From positions 1,798,001 to 1,862,000 of the forward strand of contig JAVHKY010000018.1 of assembly GCA_035079385.1 (NCBI GenBank): 64,000 nt of DNA. The letters run 5' to 3'. Numbering within the stretch: position 1 is the stretch's first letter; the number at the start of each line of letters is the position of its first letter. This document shows positions 1-10,300 of this stretch, in pieces. Under the pieces are notes generated by a model. That model saw nothing but the letters and a program-made list of their open reading frames with translations, was not told the DNA's origin and did not search any database. This DNA is from Aspidiotus rigidus (lineage: Eukaryota > Arthropoda > Insecta > Hemiptera > Diaspididae). The position numbers were made by a program, and so were the translations under genes.

Positions 1-1602
1 GACATTAATTGGCTTCAAAAATCGTAAATGTTTCAGAACTATAAATTCATGCGCGCCTAAACATTTCTTGTACAAATAACCTGCCATGGCTAAATAACTC
101 TTCTGGCAGGTCAGCAGAAAATCCAGCCGTTCTCGCTCAGACAAGCTCAAAAGTTCATCTTTCACTCTCTGTGGCACAACTACTTCAGATACAGGTCGTA
201 ATTTCAATTTAGTTTCATCAAATTCTATGAAGGAATGCTTTGATGGTTGTCAAACTCGACTGAGAAGGAGTACATACAGCTGATGAATTTCCGCATACAA
301 ACTATGAATTAATACATCAGATGATTGAAATCGTTCAGTGACTCCAGTAAATGTCTTGGAAAGAGAATATATGAATTCTAATTCACATTTGTAGGTTTTC
401 TTTGATAAAAACTGTTTAACAATTTTATATAATGCACTTTCCATCAATCTTGATCGCTGCTTATTCTTTTCTGGCAACTTGGGAATAAAATTTAGAAAAT
501 ATTCCTCACTAGCAGGTATCTGTTCATTGATTATTTTCACACAATCTCTCATTGATAACCAGCGAACTGGAACATGCTTCGGAATTTTTCGAACAGGTAA
601 TCCTAACTTAGATTGAATAGAAGAAAAATCATCTTGCCGATTAGGATATTTGTAAATGAAATTACGTAAAGCAATTATGAATTCAGATGTCTTGTGGCCA
701 ACTTTTTCTAAACCTTTAGCAAATGTATTATGTATTTGATGAATCCGGCAAGTTCCAATATTGAGTAATTTTTTTGAACGAATTTCCATCAATTTACTGT
801 TGAAGAGAGAAAAAACTGACAGATTGACATTTGGGCCATCAGAACCTATCATCAGAAGTTTTTCCCACGACAAACCAGATTTCTCCACAGCTGCACAAAT
901 AGAATCAAATAGGACTTTTGCTGTCGCAGCACCTAAAAAAAATGTTTCCAAATGAGCCCTCACTATTTCGTTCTTATTTTTGGACCAATAGCAGATATGT
1001 ATCTGCAATTCTTTTCTATTTGAATTATTGCACGTTTCATCAAACAAAATAGTGTAATAAACTCCAGATTCTTTCATCTCCATCAATAACTTCCTGTAGA
1101 AATATGGACCACATGCCTCGGTAAGTAGATATCTCGCTTTTGTCCTATTAACCGTCATAGATTTTGTTTCTTCATTGTTGGGAAACATCGCAGTGAATAA
1201 TAAATTTATATCATCGCTGGAACGCAAGGAATAATTACTCGCCACTACTTTCAAGATCCATAATACCTCACATTTAGTTGTAGCATCGCTACGGCAAAAT
1301 ACCTGGATACCAACTATTTGATTCTTTGAGCTTGGACGTGACAACTCAACCCTTGATTTCAATACCTGAGGCTGAAGTTCAAGTTGAGATTTTGGCAATT
1401 TTAATTCAACATTTCCATTATGCTTTGCCGTTTTACTGTGGTCGACTATTGCTTGATATCCCTTTGCAACTGATATTGTTGATAGGCAAATCTTACAATA
1501 CGCCGTTTCATCATTTTGTTTTTGAAGCCATTCTTTGTTTGAAACGCCCGACAGAGTTTTTGAAAACCAAGACGATTGAAATTTGCATTTACCCATTATC
1601 AC
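1..1602 (-). pseudogene. hAT/ZMYM-type transposase relic, frameshifted and running off the window's left edge
   Basis: A minus-strand frame of about 450 codons (1602 down to 250) starts with a Cys/His zinc-finger-like segment (YCKIC followed by a His pair), as in BED or TTF-type DNA-binding domains of hAT transposases. It then shows an RNase H-like core with ILFDET (first acidic residue), MIGSDGPN (second), and VRWLSM, which matches the conserved hAT RW motif. After the stop near 250, clearly similar coding sequence continues in another frame from about 190 to 1 (motifs LSERERLDFLL and AGYLYKK), so a frameshift or small indel separates the two parts. The C-terminal dimerisation region is not in the window. 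The family resembles ZMYM/SCAND-like hAT-derived proteins. A degraded transposase is more likely than a working host gene because of the frame break. Assignment to the hAT group is good; the exact family is inferred. Confidence 0.75.
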
Positions 1603-1717
1603 ATTGATTTGATCTGCAAATGTAATGGAAAGAAGAGACTGTGCGTTTCAGTATCTTGCTATGAATTCCGACAAAGTTTTCCTAATAGGATAGGTAGTCA
1701 TCATTGCTATCTTGAGC

Positions 1718-1890
1718 CAGGCCCGGATTTAGGAGTAGGCAACGTAGGGTGGCAAATTTTTCAGAGAGAAAAAAAAATTATACAAATAATAAAAGATTTT
1801 AGAAAATTTAATTAGAAAATTCAAAAATTTTTGCCGCGGCTGAACATTTCTTGCCTACGGCGGCGAATTAATAGGTTAAATCCGGGCTTG
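1718..1890. mobile_element. 173-bp hAT-type MITE with 8-bp target duplication
   Basis: The ends are CAGGCCCGGATTTA and, on the other strand, CAAGCCCGGATTTA. They form short terminal inverted repeats of hAT type. The element is flanked on both sides by TCTTGAGC (1710-1717 and 1891-1898), a perfect 8-bp target-site duplication. It has no coding capacity, so it is non-autonomous. Confidence 0.88.
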
Positions 1891-1898
1891 TCTTGAGC

Positions 1899-2639
1899 AA
1901 TTGATAGATAGATACTTCATTGTTGAAGAATAAAACTGAGGTAATTGAATTTATAAATAATGAAATTGTGACACATTACATACCTCGAATAAATTATTAT
2001 CAGTAGAGCTCTAATTATCAGTAAACCAACACACCAACACTGGAGTGAAATTCAATCAATATGGGATTTTCTGATTCATTCGAACAACTTCCAAGTTCCA
2101 GTCAGTACCAAGTAGAAAACACAATGAAAATATACAGGAAGACAACAACAGGACAGGACGTGCAAGTCATCCTACAACTCACAGCAGTGTATGTCTCTCG
2201 GTTCACATAACTAAAAACGCGTTCCTTCGATGCTTCCTTGTCGGGTTCTCGGGAGACCGAGTAAAAGAAGGCGCATGCGCACATTCTGTATGTAAAACAT
2301 GTGAAGAAAGCATTCGTGTTCATGTGAATAGAAAAATAGCGTACACCACACGTACGAGAACAAGGTGCGCCACGCACTCGCCGCGCTGTATGGACAGCTT
2401 GGGCCGCCAAAGCGCTCATACCATAGTTGTGCAGCGGGTAGAAATTATTGCTCACCTTGTTCTCTTTTTTGTAGCGTAATGTAGGCTAGTATTGATTTGT
2501 TCCGACTCCGAGCAGAGTTTAATGATCGCGGCAGAAAAATTAACATTGTGCTTAAATGCAGCTGATGGAGGGTTTTTGTTCCATATTTTTTTTATTGACA
2601 ACAGCGCCAATAAATATTAAAAACTTAATAAGTAAATAA
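1899..2639. other. Non-coding stretch without a recognised gene
   Basis: Mostly AT-rich sequence with a more GC- and CpG-rich patch at about 2210-2440. No convincing open frame, splice pattern or terminal repeat was found. Confidence 0.5.
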
Positions 2640-2768
2640 TTAGTCACAAAATTTGAAAAAAGTGACTTTTAAAGGAAAAAGTGACTTTCGTGACCAAATC
2701 TCAAAAAAGTGACCAAAAGTAACCTTCCGTGGAAAAAAGTGGAAAAAGTGACCAAGTGGTCAGCCTGG
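2640..2768. repeat. AAAAAGTGAC-rich simple repeat, probably the end of an inserted element
   Basis: The motif (A)nGTGAC(C/T) recurs about seven times. The copia reading frame on the minus strand breaks off where this sequence begins, and the border reads CAGGCTGACCACTTGG on the minus strand, a hAT-like CAG start. The other end of the presumed insertion was not located. Confidence 0.4.
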
Positions 2769-3445
2769 GTTTTATTGCAAATTGGGACAGCCACAACATA
2801 ATTTGAATAATCGTCGACAAAAACTGCAATATATTTTCGATTATCTATCAGTGAGGGAATCAAAGGTCCCATTAGATCTGTCCATACAATCGCAAATAAT
2901 CTAACAGCTCGAGTTCTTTCTTTTGTGTGAGGTCCTCGTTTTGATTTGGCTTTGATACAAATTTCACAGTTCTTAAAATCCTCATCTTTTATGTTTAATT
3001 TAGGAATCCCATCTTCTTCATATAAGTTGCCGACATATGAGCTAATCGTCGATGCCATAACCAGTTCTCTTTCAGTCTTTTATTTTCAGCTTCATTTATC
3101 ATATCTTCATTCCTTCCTTTTTCGACTCGACAATAACGATAGTTCACTCCTCTATCAAGATAAGAAATTACTGCGTCTTTCTCCATCATCTCTGATTTCT
3201 TTTCAGTAATGAAAGGAAGGTATTTAGATCTACCCTTTCTCATCCCACACCATATTGGTAGGTATACCTTCAAAATTTACATAAATTGTTTCAGCTTCCA
3301 TTAAAATACTAAAGCCTTCTCTCGTTAGTCTATCTTCTGATATAATATTTTCATCCAAGTTAGGTACAAACAATACGGGGCTCAATTTCAAATAATTCAA
3401 TTCATTCGCCGTATTTTTTACGACTGTATCTTTTATATTTTAATT
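2769..3445 (-). pseudogene. Ty1/copia retrotransposon pol fragment (protease end, GAG-pre-integrase, integrase start)
   Basis: Reading the minus strand from about 3445 downwards, fragments show the region before the integrase (LFVPNLDENIIS, typical of copia just after the protease), then the GAG-pre-integrase motif WLWHRRLAHMS with the zinc-binding His residues, then CEICIKAKS (the Cys pair of the HHCC finger). The first integrase aspartate follows in WTDLMGP, with FVDDYSN downstream. The frame shifts between pieces (around 3250 and 3060) and stops abruptly at about 2769, before the second catalytic aspartate. No LTRs, reverse transcriptase or RNase H were found nearby. It is a short, dead fragment. 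Family assignment is secure from the GAG-pre-integrase and integrase order. Confidence 0.82.
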
Positions 3446-3735
3446 GTATCCCTAGTAACATTTTCGCAGCAGAAACGACAGCGTTTCGGCCGCGTGGCGT
3501 AAAATATAGCAGAAACGACAGCGTTTTTTTACATTTTCTGCCCTCCAATGCGGCAGAATGAGTGTCGCGTAACCCTCCGCAGAAACGCTCGCGTTTTTGC
3601 CATGTCGTACAGGGTTTACGCCTGGCGTTTCGGGTATACTGAAAAGGTGCGCGTACTGATCAGTGTTTCTGCCAGCGTTTCTACATGGTAATATGAGAGG
3701 ATGCGCTACACTTTTCCGCTGGCCCAAAATGTAAA
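3446..3735. repeat. CpG-rich patch with repeated CAGAAACG(A/C) motif
   Basis: This short patch is far more GC- and CpG-rich than its surroundings. It repeats the words GCAGAAACGACAGCG and CAGAAACGCTCGCG, plus GTTTCTGC in reverse orientation, at least five times. No credible protein frame was found. It could be part of an unrecognised element or a CpG-rich regulatory patch. Confidence 0.35.
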
Positions 3736-3830
3736 TTGATTAGCTAGCTGACTTGTCATTGTATTTGACTCGCGTGGGCAAGTAACACTACTACCTATCT
3801 ACACATTGAAAATATTTACTTAATAATTAA

Positions 3831-4206
3831 AAAATGCATAAAAGAAATTATGTACAATTCTGAAAGTGTTTTCAACTCTGGGTGATATTGACCGTTTTTT
3901 GAAATTGGCTCTGATTATCAAAAAACGTTCATGTCAAACAAAACAAAAAAGAGGAATACTCCGACCTGGAGTAAAAAAATGCAAACCCACGTCGGAGTAT
4001 TCCTCTTTTTTGTTTAGTATGGATAGCCGTAACTTAAAGGAACGGATTCGTGTAATGTTCATGTCAAGTTCCCGCAATTTGTTGCGACGCGCAATGTATG
4101 TTTTTGTACACGTTTGCAAAATTTTTGATACCTCGATAACATACATATATATTACGCGTCGCCAATAAATCGTGGGAACTTGATATGATCATTTCTCAAT
4201 AACCAT
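3831..4206. mobile_element. Partial copy of a long-TIR MITE, with a nested insertion
   Basis: The sequence matches the MITE at 41202-41562. Shared words include GAAATTGGCTCTG near the left arm and GGGAACTTGATATGATCA with TTTCTCAATAACCA in the right arm. The right end is lost after AATAACCA. A segment of about 120 bp (3939-4057) interrupts the left arm and is flanked by GTTCATGTCAA at 3928-3938 and 4058-4068. Confidence 0.65.
3941..4015. repeat. Perfect 25-bp inverted repeat (hairpin) inside the MITE
   Basis: The arms at 3941-3965 and 3991-4015 are exact reverse complements, separated by a 25-nt loop. The arm core is GAGGAATACTCCGAC. The palindrome lies within the segment bounded by the 11-bp repeat GTTCATGTCAA, so it is probably part of a small nested insertion. 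Confidence 0.85.
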
Positions 4207-4250
4207 ATTATGGACCATATTGCTGACCGACCAGTTAGTACACATATATA

Positions 4251-6777
4251 TGTTAGCGTTAGAGTATGAAATCCGTTAATGCATGGATGAACTAGGTATT
4301 ACATGCAGTATCTAAATCAGGTCGTTAGAGCATATAATTTTTCCTCTTTATATGTTATAACTAGCTAATTTATAAACTAACGAAGGGGAAACAGTTCATC
4401 CATGTAAGAGAGAGAAGAAATGAAAAATATCTATCTTTAGAATTAGAATTAAGCAGTACATATGAACATGTGAGATTTCTGTAATCTAATTGTACTTTCT
4501 ACTTGTATTTTTTCATTTCCATCTACTCCTGAAACTTGTAAGATCGGCAATCAGCACTTCTGTGCACATTTTATGAATGCTGAGAGAAACTTTTTCTAGT
4601 ACCTACGTTATCTGATAATCGCCCATTTAACATGTCTATTCGTGTGCATTGTGTTTTCTCGCACAGTAAATTCAAGACTGCTAAGAAAGTCTATGTTATC
4701 GAATGCAGTTAACAGTGCGATTTGATCAGTGATACTGTGGTGTGGTTGTTTTCATCCTCATTAATAATTATGGCTAAAAACGTTATAGATCTCGAAGAAA
4801 TGAAAAAAAAATTTAAAAATAAGATGACCTTGTGCTCCGGTGCAGCTAACTCTGCGTCAATGACGCTTACAAAGTATAATGATTTAGTTTCACGAGTGAA
4901 GACTGTGAAAAGTGATGGCAAAACGTCACCAGGAGATTTCTGGTTGATGCGCCATTACGACGTAATACATGTAGACGATGTGGATAAATTAATTTCTCCA
5001 GTGAAGAGTGCCGATGGTGTTATTAAATACTATGCGACAACGGACGATTTATTTGATTTGCTGTATGACGCTCACGAGAAACTCGGTCATGGAGGCCGCG
5101 ATAAAATGATGTACGATTTGAATTCCCGGTATAAGAATATCACGCAAAAACAAGTAACGTTATTCCTGCACTGTTGCGACGTGTGTGCAATGAAGAAGAG
5201 CGGGATTAAAAAAGGTATTGTAGTTAAACCTATGGTTTTTCAGAATTTCAACAGTCGGTGCCAAATTGATTTAATTGATAAGCAAGCAGACCCAGACAAC
5301 TCTAATGAAAACCGTGTGTTTAATTTCATCTTAGTGTACCAAGATCATTTGACTAAATTCGTCGTCCTAAAGCCTTTAGCAAGGAAGTGCGCCATAGAGG
5401 TTGCCGATAACGTAATTGAAATTTTTCTACTATTAGGCGCTCCGTCCGTTTTGCAATCCGATAACGGCAGAGAATTTCGGAACAAAGTAATCGATCATTT
5501 GAAAAAAATTTGGCCCGAATTGTCCATTGTTCACGGCAAGCCTGGACACAGCCAGTCCCAGGGTAGTGTCGAACGGGCCAATCAAGACATCGAGAACATG
5601 TTATTTTCGTGGATGACGAACAATTCAACTACTGCCTGGGCTGCTGGATTGAAATATGTACAATTTATGAAGAATTGTTCATTTCATAAGGGCATAAAGC
5701 GCAGCCCCTATGAGGCAATGTTTGGCGAGAAGCCTAAAGTGGGCTTATCGAGCGAGTTAGCTCTTCCAATATCCGACTTGCGAAGACTTCAAACCATCGA
5801 TGACGCGGAAAGTGTTATGGAAAATCATGCTGAAGAGGATGAGGAATACTCTGTTGATGACCCAGCGCCTGCAAATGAAAACCCACAACAACTTGAGTCA
5901 AATCATACAGCCAACGAGAGAGAAAGTTGCCCTTCCTGCAATCGATTTTCGGTGGGATCCAAAATTTGCAAATTATGTGAAAGAGTGCGCGCCATAAAAC
6001 GTAAACGTGAAGAATCTGTCGACGGTTTAGAGGCGCAGGCTCGGCAAATGCGACTACGCTCCGATTCCAATTTTCCTAATCCTCAGGTGGGGGACAACGT
6101 CAGCATTCCGATCCCGGACGTAGATCGAGGAAAAACAGATGCGCGCTCGATGCTGGCATGCGTGATGGAAATTACGGCAGATAACCTTTATAGACTCGGG
6201 ACGCGCAGTGGTATCTTGAAATGCTTGTACGCACGCTCGCAATTTGGCTTATGCAAAGAAAAATTTATCCACGTACACGAAGTACCTACTACCTCATCGT
6301 CACTCACACTACGCACGGCCGCTTCTTCGCAATCCCTGAGTGGAGGACAGGGATTTGCAAAGTGTAATTGCACCACCAAGTGCTCGACTAGCAAGAAGAC
6401 GAGATGTGCGTGCCGAAAGAGGGGTTTGTTATGTAATTCAAGGTGCCACAACAGTAACTCATGTGAAAATAAGTAGTTATTTGTAACTTTGCCAATTTAT
6501 TTTAGTTTTTTTAGTTTTTTCTTTTATTATGTTGACGCGATATGAGAATCAAGAAATTTTTGCTTCATTTGGCTGCAATAAGTGATAATATTTTGTTTTT
6601 ATATACTTTCGCTAAGCGTCTCCCGTTGATCTATGAAATAACTAGTTATTATATACCGTCACTAGTTCATCTGTAAAATAAATATTGCTTTTAATACTCT
6701 AACTAAAATGCCTTGTTATTATATGTAATCCCTAGTTAGATCATACATTAACTGAATTTTACACTCTAACGCTAACA
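4251..6777 (+). mobile_element. Complete Ginger-like DNA transposon (2,527 bp)
   Basis: The left end starts TGTTAGCGTTAGAG and the right end is its reverse complement (CTCTAACGCTAACA). Similarity between the ends extends for about 95 bp, imperfectly (4251-4345 against 6683-6777). Both ends abut TATA (4247-4250 and 6778-6781), a possible 4-bp target duplication, though the flank is itself TATA-rich. A TGT start, 4-bp duplication and an LTR-retrotransposon-like integrase as transposase are the defining features of Ginger elements. The single gene inside has an unbroken frame. Confidence 0.82.
4770..6476 (+). CDS. Ginger-type transposase (integrase-like, KRBA2-related) with C-terminal CXC domain
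   Basis: An unbroken frame of 568 codons from the ATG at 4770; the open frame extends slightly upstream without another ATG. An HHCC zinc finger (HEKLGHGG then CDVCAMKK, residues ~100-140) precedes a DDE integrase core. The catalytic residues are Asp in RCQIDLID, Asp in LQSDNGREF and Glu in GSVERANQD, with about 35 residues between the second Asp and the Glu. An acidic linker and a second Cys cluster (SCPSCNRF, CKLC) follow. The last ~45 residues form a Cys-rich CXC/tesmin-like segment (KCNCTTKCSTSKKTRCACRK), probably DNA-binding. The protein would cut and paste the element by acting on its TGT-starting ends. Vertebrate KRBA2 has the same layout as far as I recall. No internal stop is present, so the element may be recent or active. 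Confidence 0.85.
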   Translation: MAKNVIDLEEMKKKFKNKMTLCSGAANSASMTLTKYNDLVSRVKTVKSDGKTSPGDFWLMRHYDVIHVDDVDKLISPVKSADGVIKYYATTDDLFDLLYDAHEKLGHGGRDKMMYDLNSRYKNITQKQVTLFLHCCDVCAMKKSGIKKGIVVKPMVFQNFNSRCQIDLIDKQADPDNSNENRVFNFILVYQDHLTKFVVLKPLARKCAIEVADNVIEIFLLLGAPSVLQSDNGREFRNKVIDHLKKIWPELSIVHGKPGHSQSQGSVERANQDIENMLFSWMTNNSTTAWAAGLKYVQFMKNCSFHKGIKRSPYEAMFGEKPKVGLSSELALPISDLRRLQTIDDAESVMENHAEEDEEYSVDDPAPANENPQQLESNHTANERESCPSCNRFSVGSKICKLCERVRAIKRKREESVDGLEAQARQMRLRSDSNFPNPQVGDNVSIPIPDVDRGKTDARSMLACVMEITADNLYRLGTRSGILKCLYARSQFGLCKEKFIHVHEVPTTSSSLTLRTAASSQSLSGGQGFAKCNCTTKCSTSKKTRCACRKRGLLCNSRCHNSNSCENK

Positions 6778-6781
6778 TATA

Positions 6782-7346
6782 TATTCCATCCATTACCGAA
6801 AGTAAAAATCGATATGGAAAGTCAAGGCGGCCCAATTTTGTAAATTGGTCACTATATGGTCTCATAGAAAGTGAGTAACTGCCGAATAAATAATATCTAT
6901 ATTATCTTGTAAATGTTTATAAAAGTTGTACAAAATAGCTCCGAGAGAAAATTTGGAAAATTTGGCTCCAATTCAATATGTTTTTCTGCCATGCTTTCTT
7001 TGACTATCAGTTTATCTAAAAAATAATGAGTGACATGAAGCATTTTGCAGTGAACTTTTATTTTATAGAAATAAACAAGTTTTAATGCTCAGAATACGGT
7101 ATAATAATTTATGCTTCGAATACTCATAAACTTGAACGTTCATATTTCCAGTATCAACAGACTTAGGCTAATTATCAAGTAAAGTGAAATTATTGCTATT
7201 CTTCACTTTCTATAAGAATAGTATTCTTTTGTTTGCGCTGAAATTTTTAATCGAGTGGGCATACGCAGTACCCTTGCAGTATTTGTGCGTTCATTGGAAA
7301 AGCATAGATGCATAATTTATGATGATCTCCTTTGCTTCCTCTACAG
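6782..7346. other. AT-rich non-coding stretch between the Ginger element and the first visible exon
   Basis: No open frame, repeat or terminal repeat was recognised. It probably belongs to the intron preceding the exon at 7347, because that exon starts inside a codon and needs an upstream exon that was not identified. Confidence 0.4.
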
Positions 7347-10300
7347 AATTTCTCCATTTCCGTGATATCAGGGAAGAAAAAGATGTCCCACCGGAAAGCC
7401 GAACAAAGATTCAAAACGATTTCTATCGTTATGTACGAACGGCGAGAGAGTATGTTCGTCAAAAAAGTAAAATTGGACGCGAGAATTCTGGTAAGAGTTC
7501 ATTTTTCTAACATTATGCACGTGGGAATGTTAAATACATCGTATTCCTATAATTTTATTTTATATAGATCTTGAAGCTGAGGTATTAAAAAAGAGGAAGA
7601 AAAGTGAAGAATCCGAACCTTTTACAGGTAAATAATTAAAAATTTCCTACTAGCCGAAAAATTTCATTATCACTAGTACAGGCTATTAAATATCGTTGAA
7701 GAGAGATGTGTACTACAGCGTATACCTATGCACATAGATGTGTGTACACAAAGATTCAACAAAAACAATGCTGAAAGAGTTAAGACGGTTGGCTCCCGAC
7801 TGATAACATTTGAAATAGCCACAAGGAATAACTTCAAGGCGATCTTTTCACTAGGAAAAATCAATTAGAACAAAAAATGTTGATAATTAGTAAAAGTTTT
7901 TTGTTTTTACTCTGCGCTCAAGTTCCGGTCAACTGTAAGCCCAGGATGAAGTACCTACAGATTGAATTATGGACACATGATTTTTTTATCCAATCAATCA
8001 AGAAGTGCGGTGACCGGACTCTCTTTCTCATTCTCGTTCGTCGTACGTTCTCCGTCACGCTACCACGCTACAGACAACCGGTCTTTCTCCTTTCTCTTCT
8101 CTCCTTTCACTGCACTGCTCTCGTTTTCTTCCCGCGTGCGACGAACGAGGGTGGTTTCGTACGAATGACAAAATATGTAATGTTACGAGTCCGATTGAAC
8201 ACGTCCTTCGAAATAAACGCATCCGTCTTCGTTAACCCCGTGCATTTTCTTTCGTATCATTTTCGTAGTGGAACACGAGATTCCGCAGAAGTATTATCCC
8301 GTTTTTTTTTCTTTCGTTTTTCTTGTTTCTTAGTATTACACAGTGAACAATCTTTCTGGTATTGATGGATGAAAATATGAAAGGTGCAAAATATTCAAAA
8401 GTGTATTGACACACTTATCATTAGCTTATCTCATGTCAATCTCCCTCCCTCACGCTGAATTCATTAACAAATACACTGTGGAATATATCTTGCACATTTT
8501 AAATGTTTATCCACCAATATATCAAAAAGATTATCTACTGCACAATCCTAAGAGAAAAAAAAAACTTGAGTTCGTAAAAAACCTAATCTAAGTATTTCAG
8601 ATACTGCATTACATTACGAATTCTGGCGATTTTGAAAGTATATACTTTTACTTCAGTAAACGATATTTTTCTTGAGAAATACTCAAAAGAAGTTGAACTA
8701 AATTGAGAACGCCGATTTTAGAAGCGTCGTGACGAGTAGAATCAATTACACATAATACATTAGGAATTCTAAGGAGTTGCTCAAGTCACCGTACTCGTGA
8801 CGATGACCCTCTCACGCACAGTAAGATGCAGACTTCCTATCACTGACATACATCTCTCTTCAGTCCATGTATAAATGATAATACCTAATTATTGATAATA
8901 TGTAATAATAATTAATCTTACATTTTGGTCTCCGCATATTCAGAAAAAAATGTGAACAATAAACGCAAAATACGCAGCAAATAAAGATTATAAGTAAAAC
9001 TCAGAACCACTAAACTTCAATATAAAAAAATAATTCAAAACTTGAAAAGTTTCACTCTGACGACGCGACATAACGCTCTATCGACAAGACAATTGGAAAC
9101 GCAATGAAGATGAGAAAAGCACTTCCGAACCCATACATATTTTAAATTCCATGATTCATACTGAAAATGACCCCTACCAGCATGCTTTTGCATGTACATG
9201 ATAATCGAAGACCCTTTCAACAATGGGAAAAAAAATCCGAACAAAAGAAAATGTGTTTTCTATTACCTATATATTATGATTGTAAAAGTTCATTTTCATT
9301 GGCCAAAAACGGTATGGTGTGACGCGGTTTGCGAAAACTCGGCTTGGGGTGTGAAAGGAAGAGCTCTCGCAGCAGCAATTGCATGACCGACTTTTCGTAT
9401 CATTTGATGACTCATTAACAAGTTACAATTATTTCATGTTCCAAACACTTTTCTTAAATTTCAAAAGGGAGTACAAATTTCACTTTTTCTAGAGTTTTAC
9501 CTTATAGCTTATCCCTCTTTTTGATTCAAAAAGTCAGTAAAACTTGGGTTTACGACCGATCTTGGCAAGACGTTGAATACTCAATCAAATGCCGTCAATC
9601 GCAATTTTTTTCACCTTAATCCGGGTTTTTGCAGAATACGTTACAAATATCATAAGATAAAGAAGAAAGACAGATTGAAATCTTCCAAAAACCAAAAATT
9701 CCACTACCGCACAGTTTATTGTTAATTGTACAAACAAATTTGAAGACACAAGAAAGTCGTAAAATATTGTAAAATTGTATAAATTGTAAAAGCCGAAAAG
9801 AGTTGACAGCAATGACGCCAAAAAGCTCGCCAACCTTGAAATTCATATTTTTAAACAAACCAAATTTTCTCTCGTGAAGCTCCAAGAGTCTACCAACAGT
9901 TCATACGCATCATTATGCTTTCAATATAGTAGTACTCTCGTATATGATAGGGTATGAAATAATCTTAAAATTGTTACCTAGGATATAAAACATAGTTTTA
10001 TGAGAATATTTTCTTGTAAACTATCTATTTTCTTTTTTTGTAGAACATCAAGTTCAGTCGAATAAGGTTAGAAGGACAGAAGAATCAGCAGTACCTGACA
10101 ACGATTTGGATGTTGTTGGAAACAAAGATCTGGAAGCCGCAAGTGGTAATTAAAGAATCAAAATACATACTTAAAGGAAGGGTATGGACGACTGAAGAGA
10201 GTAATCTACCTTCAGTGACAAATTCGATTGAAACCCTAAACGGCCTGGCAGTCCTCACGGACTAACTTCTTGACCAAAAGTTTCAGTCCCCTATCTCAAC

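Noticed and set aside
3866..4168. Overlapping ~100- and 70-codon frames on both strands
   Set aside because: They run through MITE arms and a palindrome, so the open frames are chance.
4722..4769. Upstream extension of the Ginger transposase frame
   Set aside because: It has no ATG; the first ATG in frame is at 4770 and the motif-bearing part begins well after it.
7877..8365. 162-codon open frame in the large intron
   Set aside because: Low-complexity Phe/Ser/Leu/Arg composition from a pyrimidine-rich stretch; no motif and no splice support.
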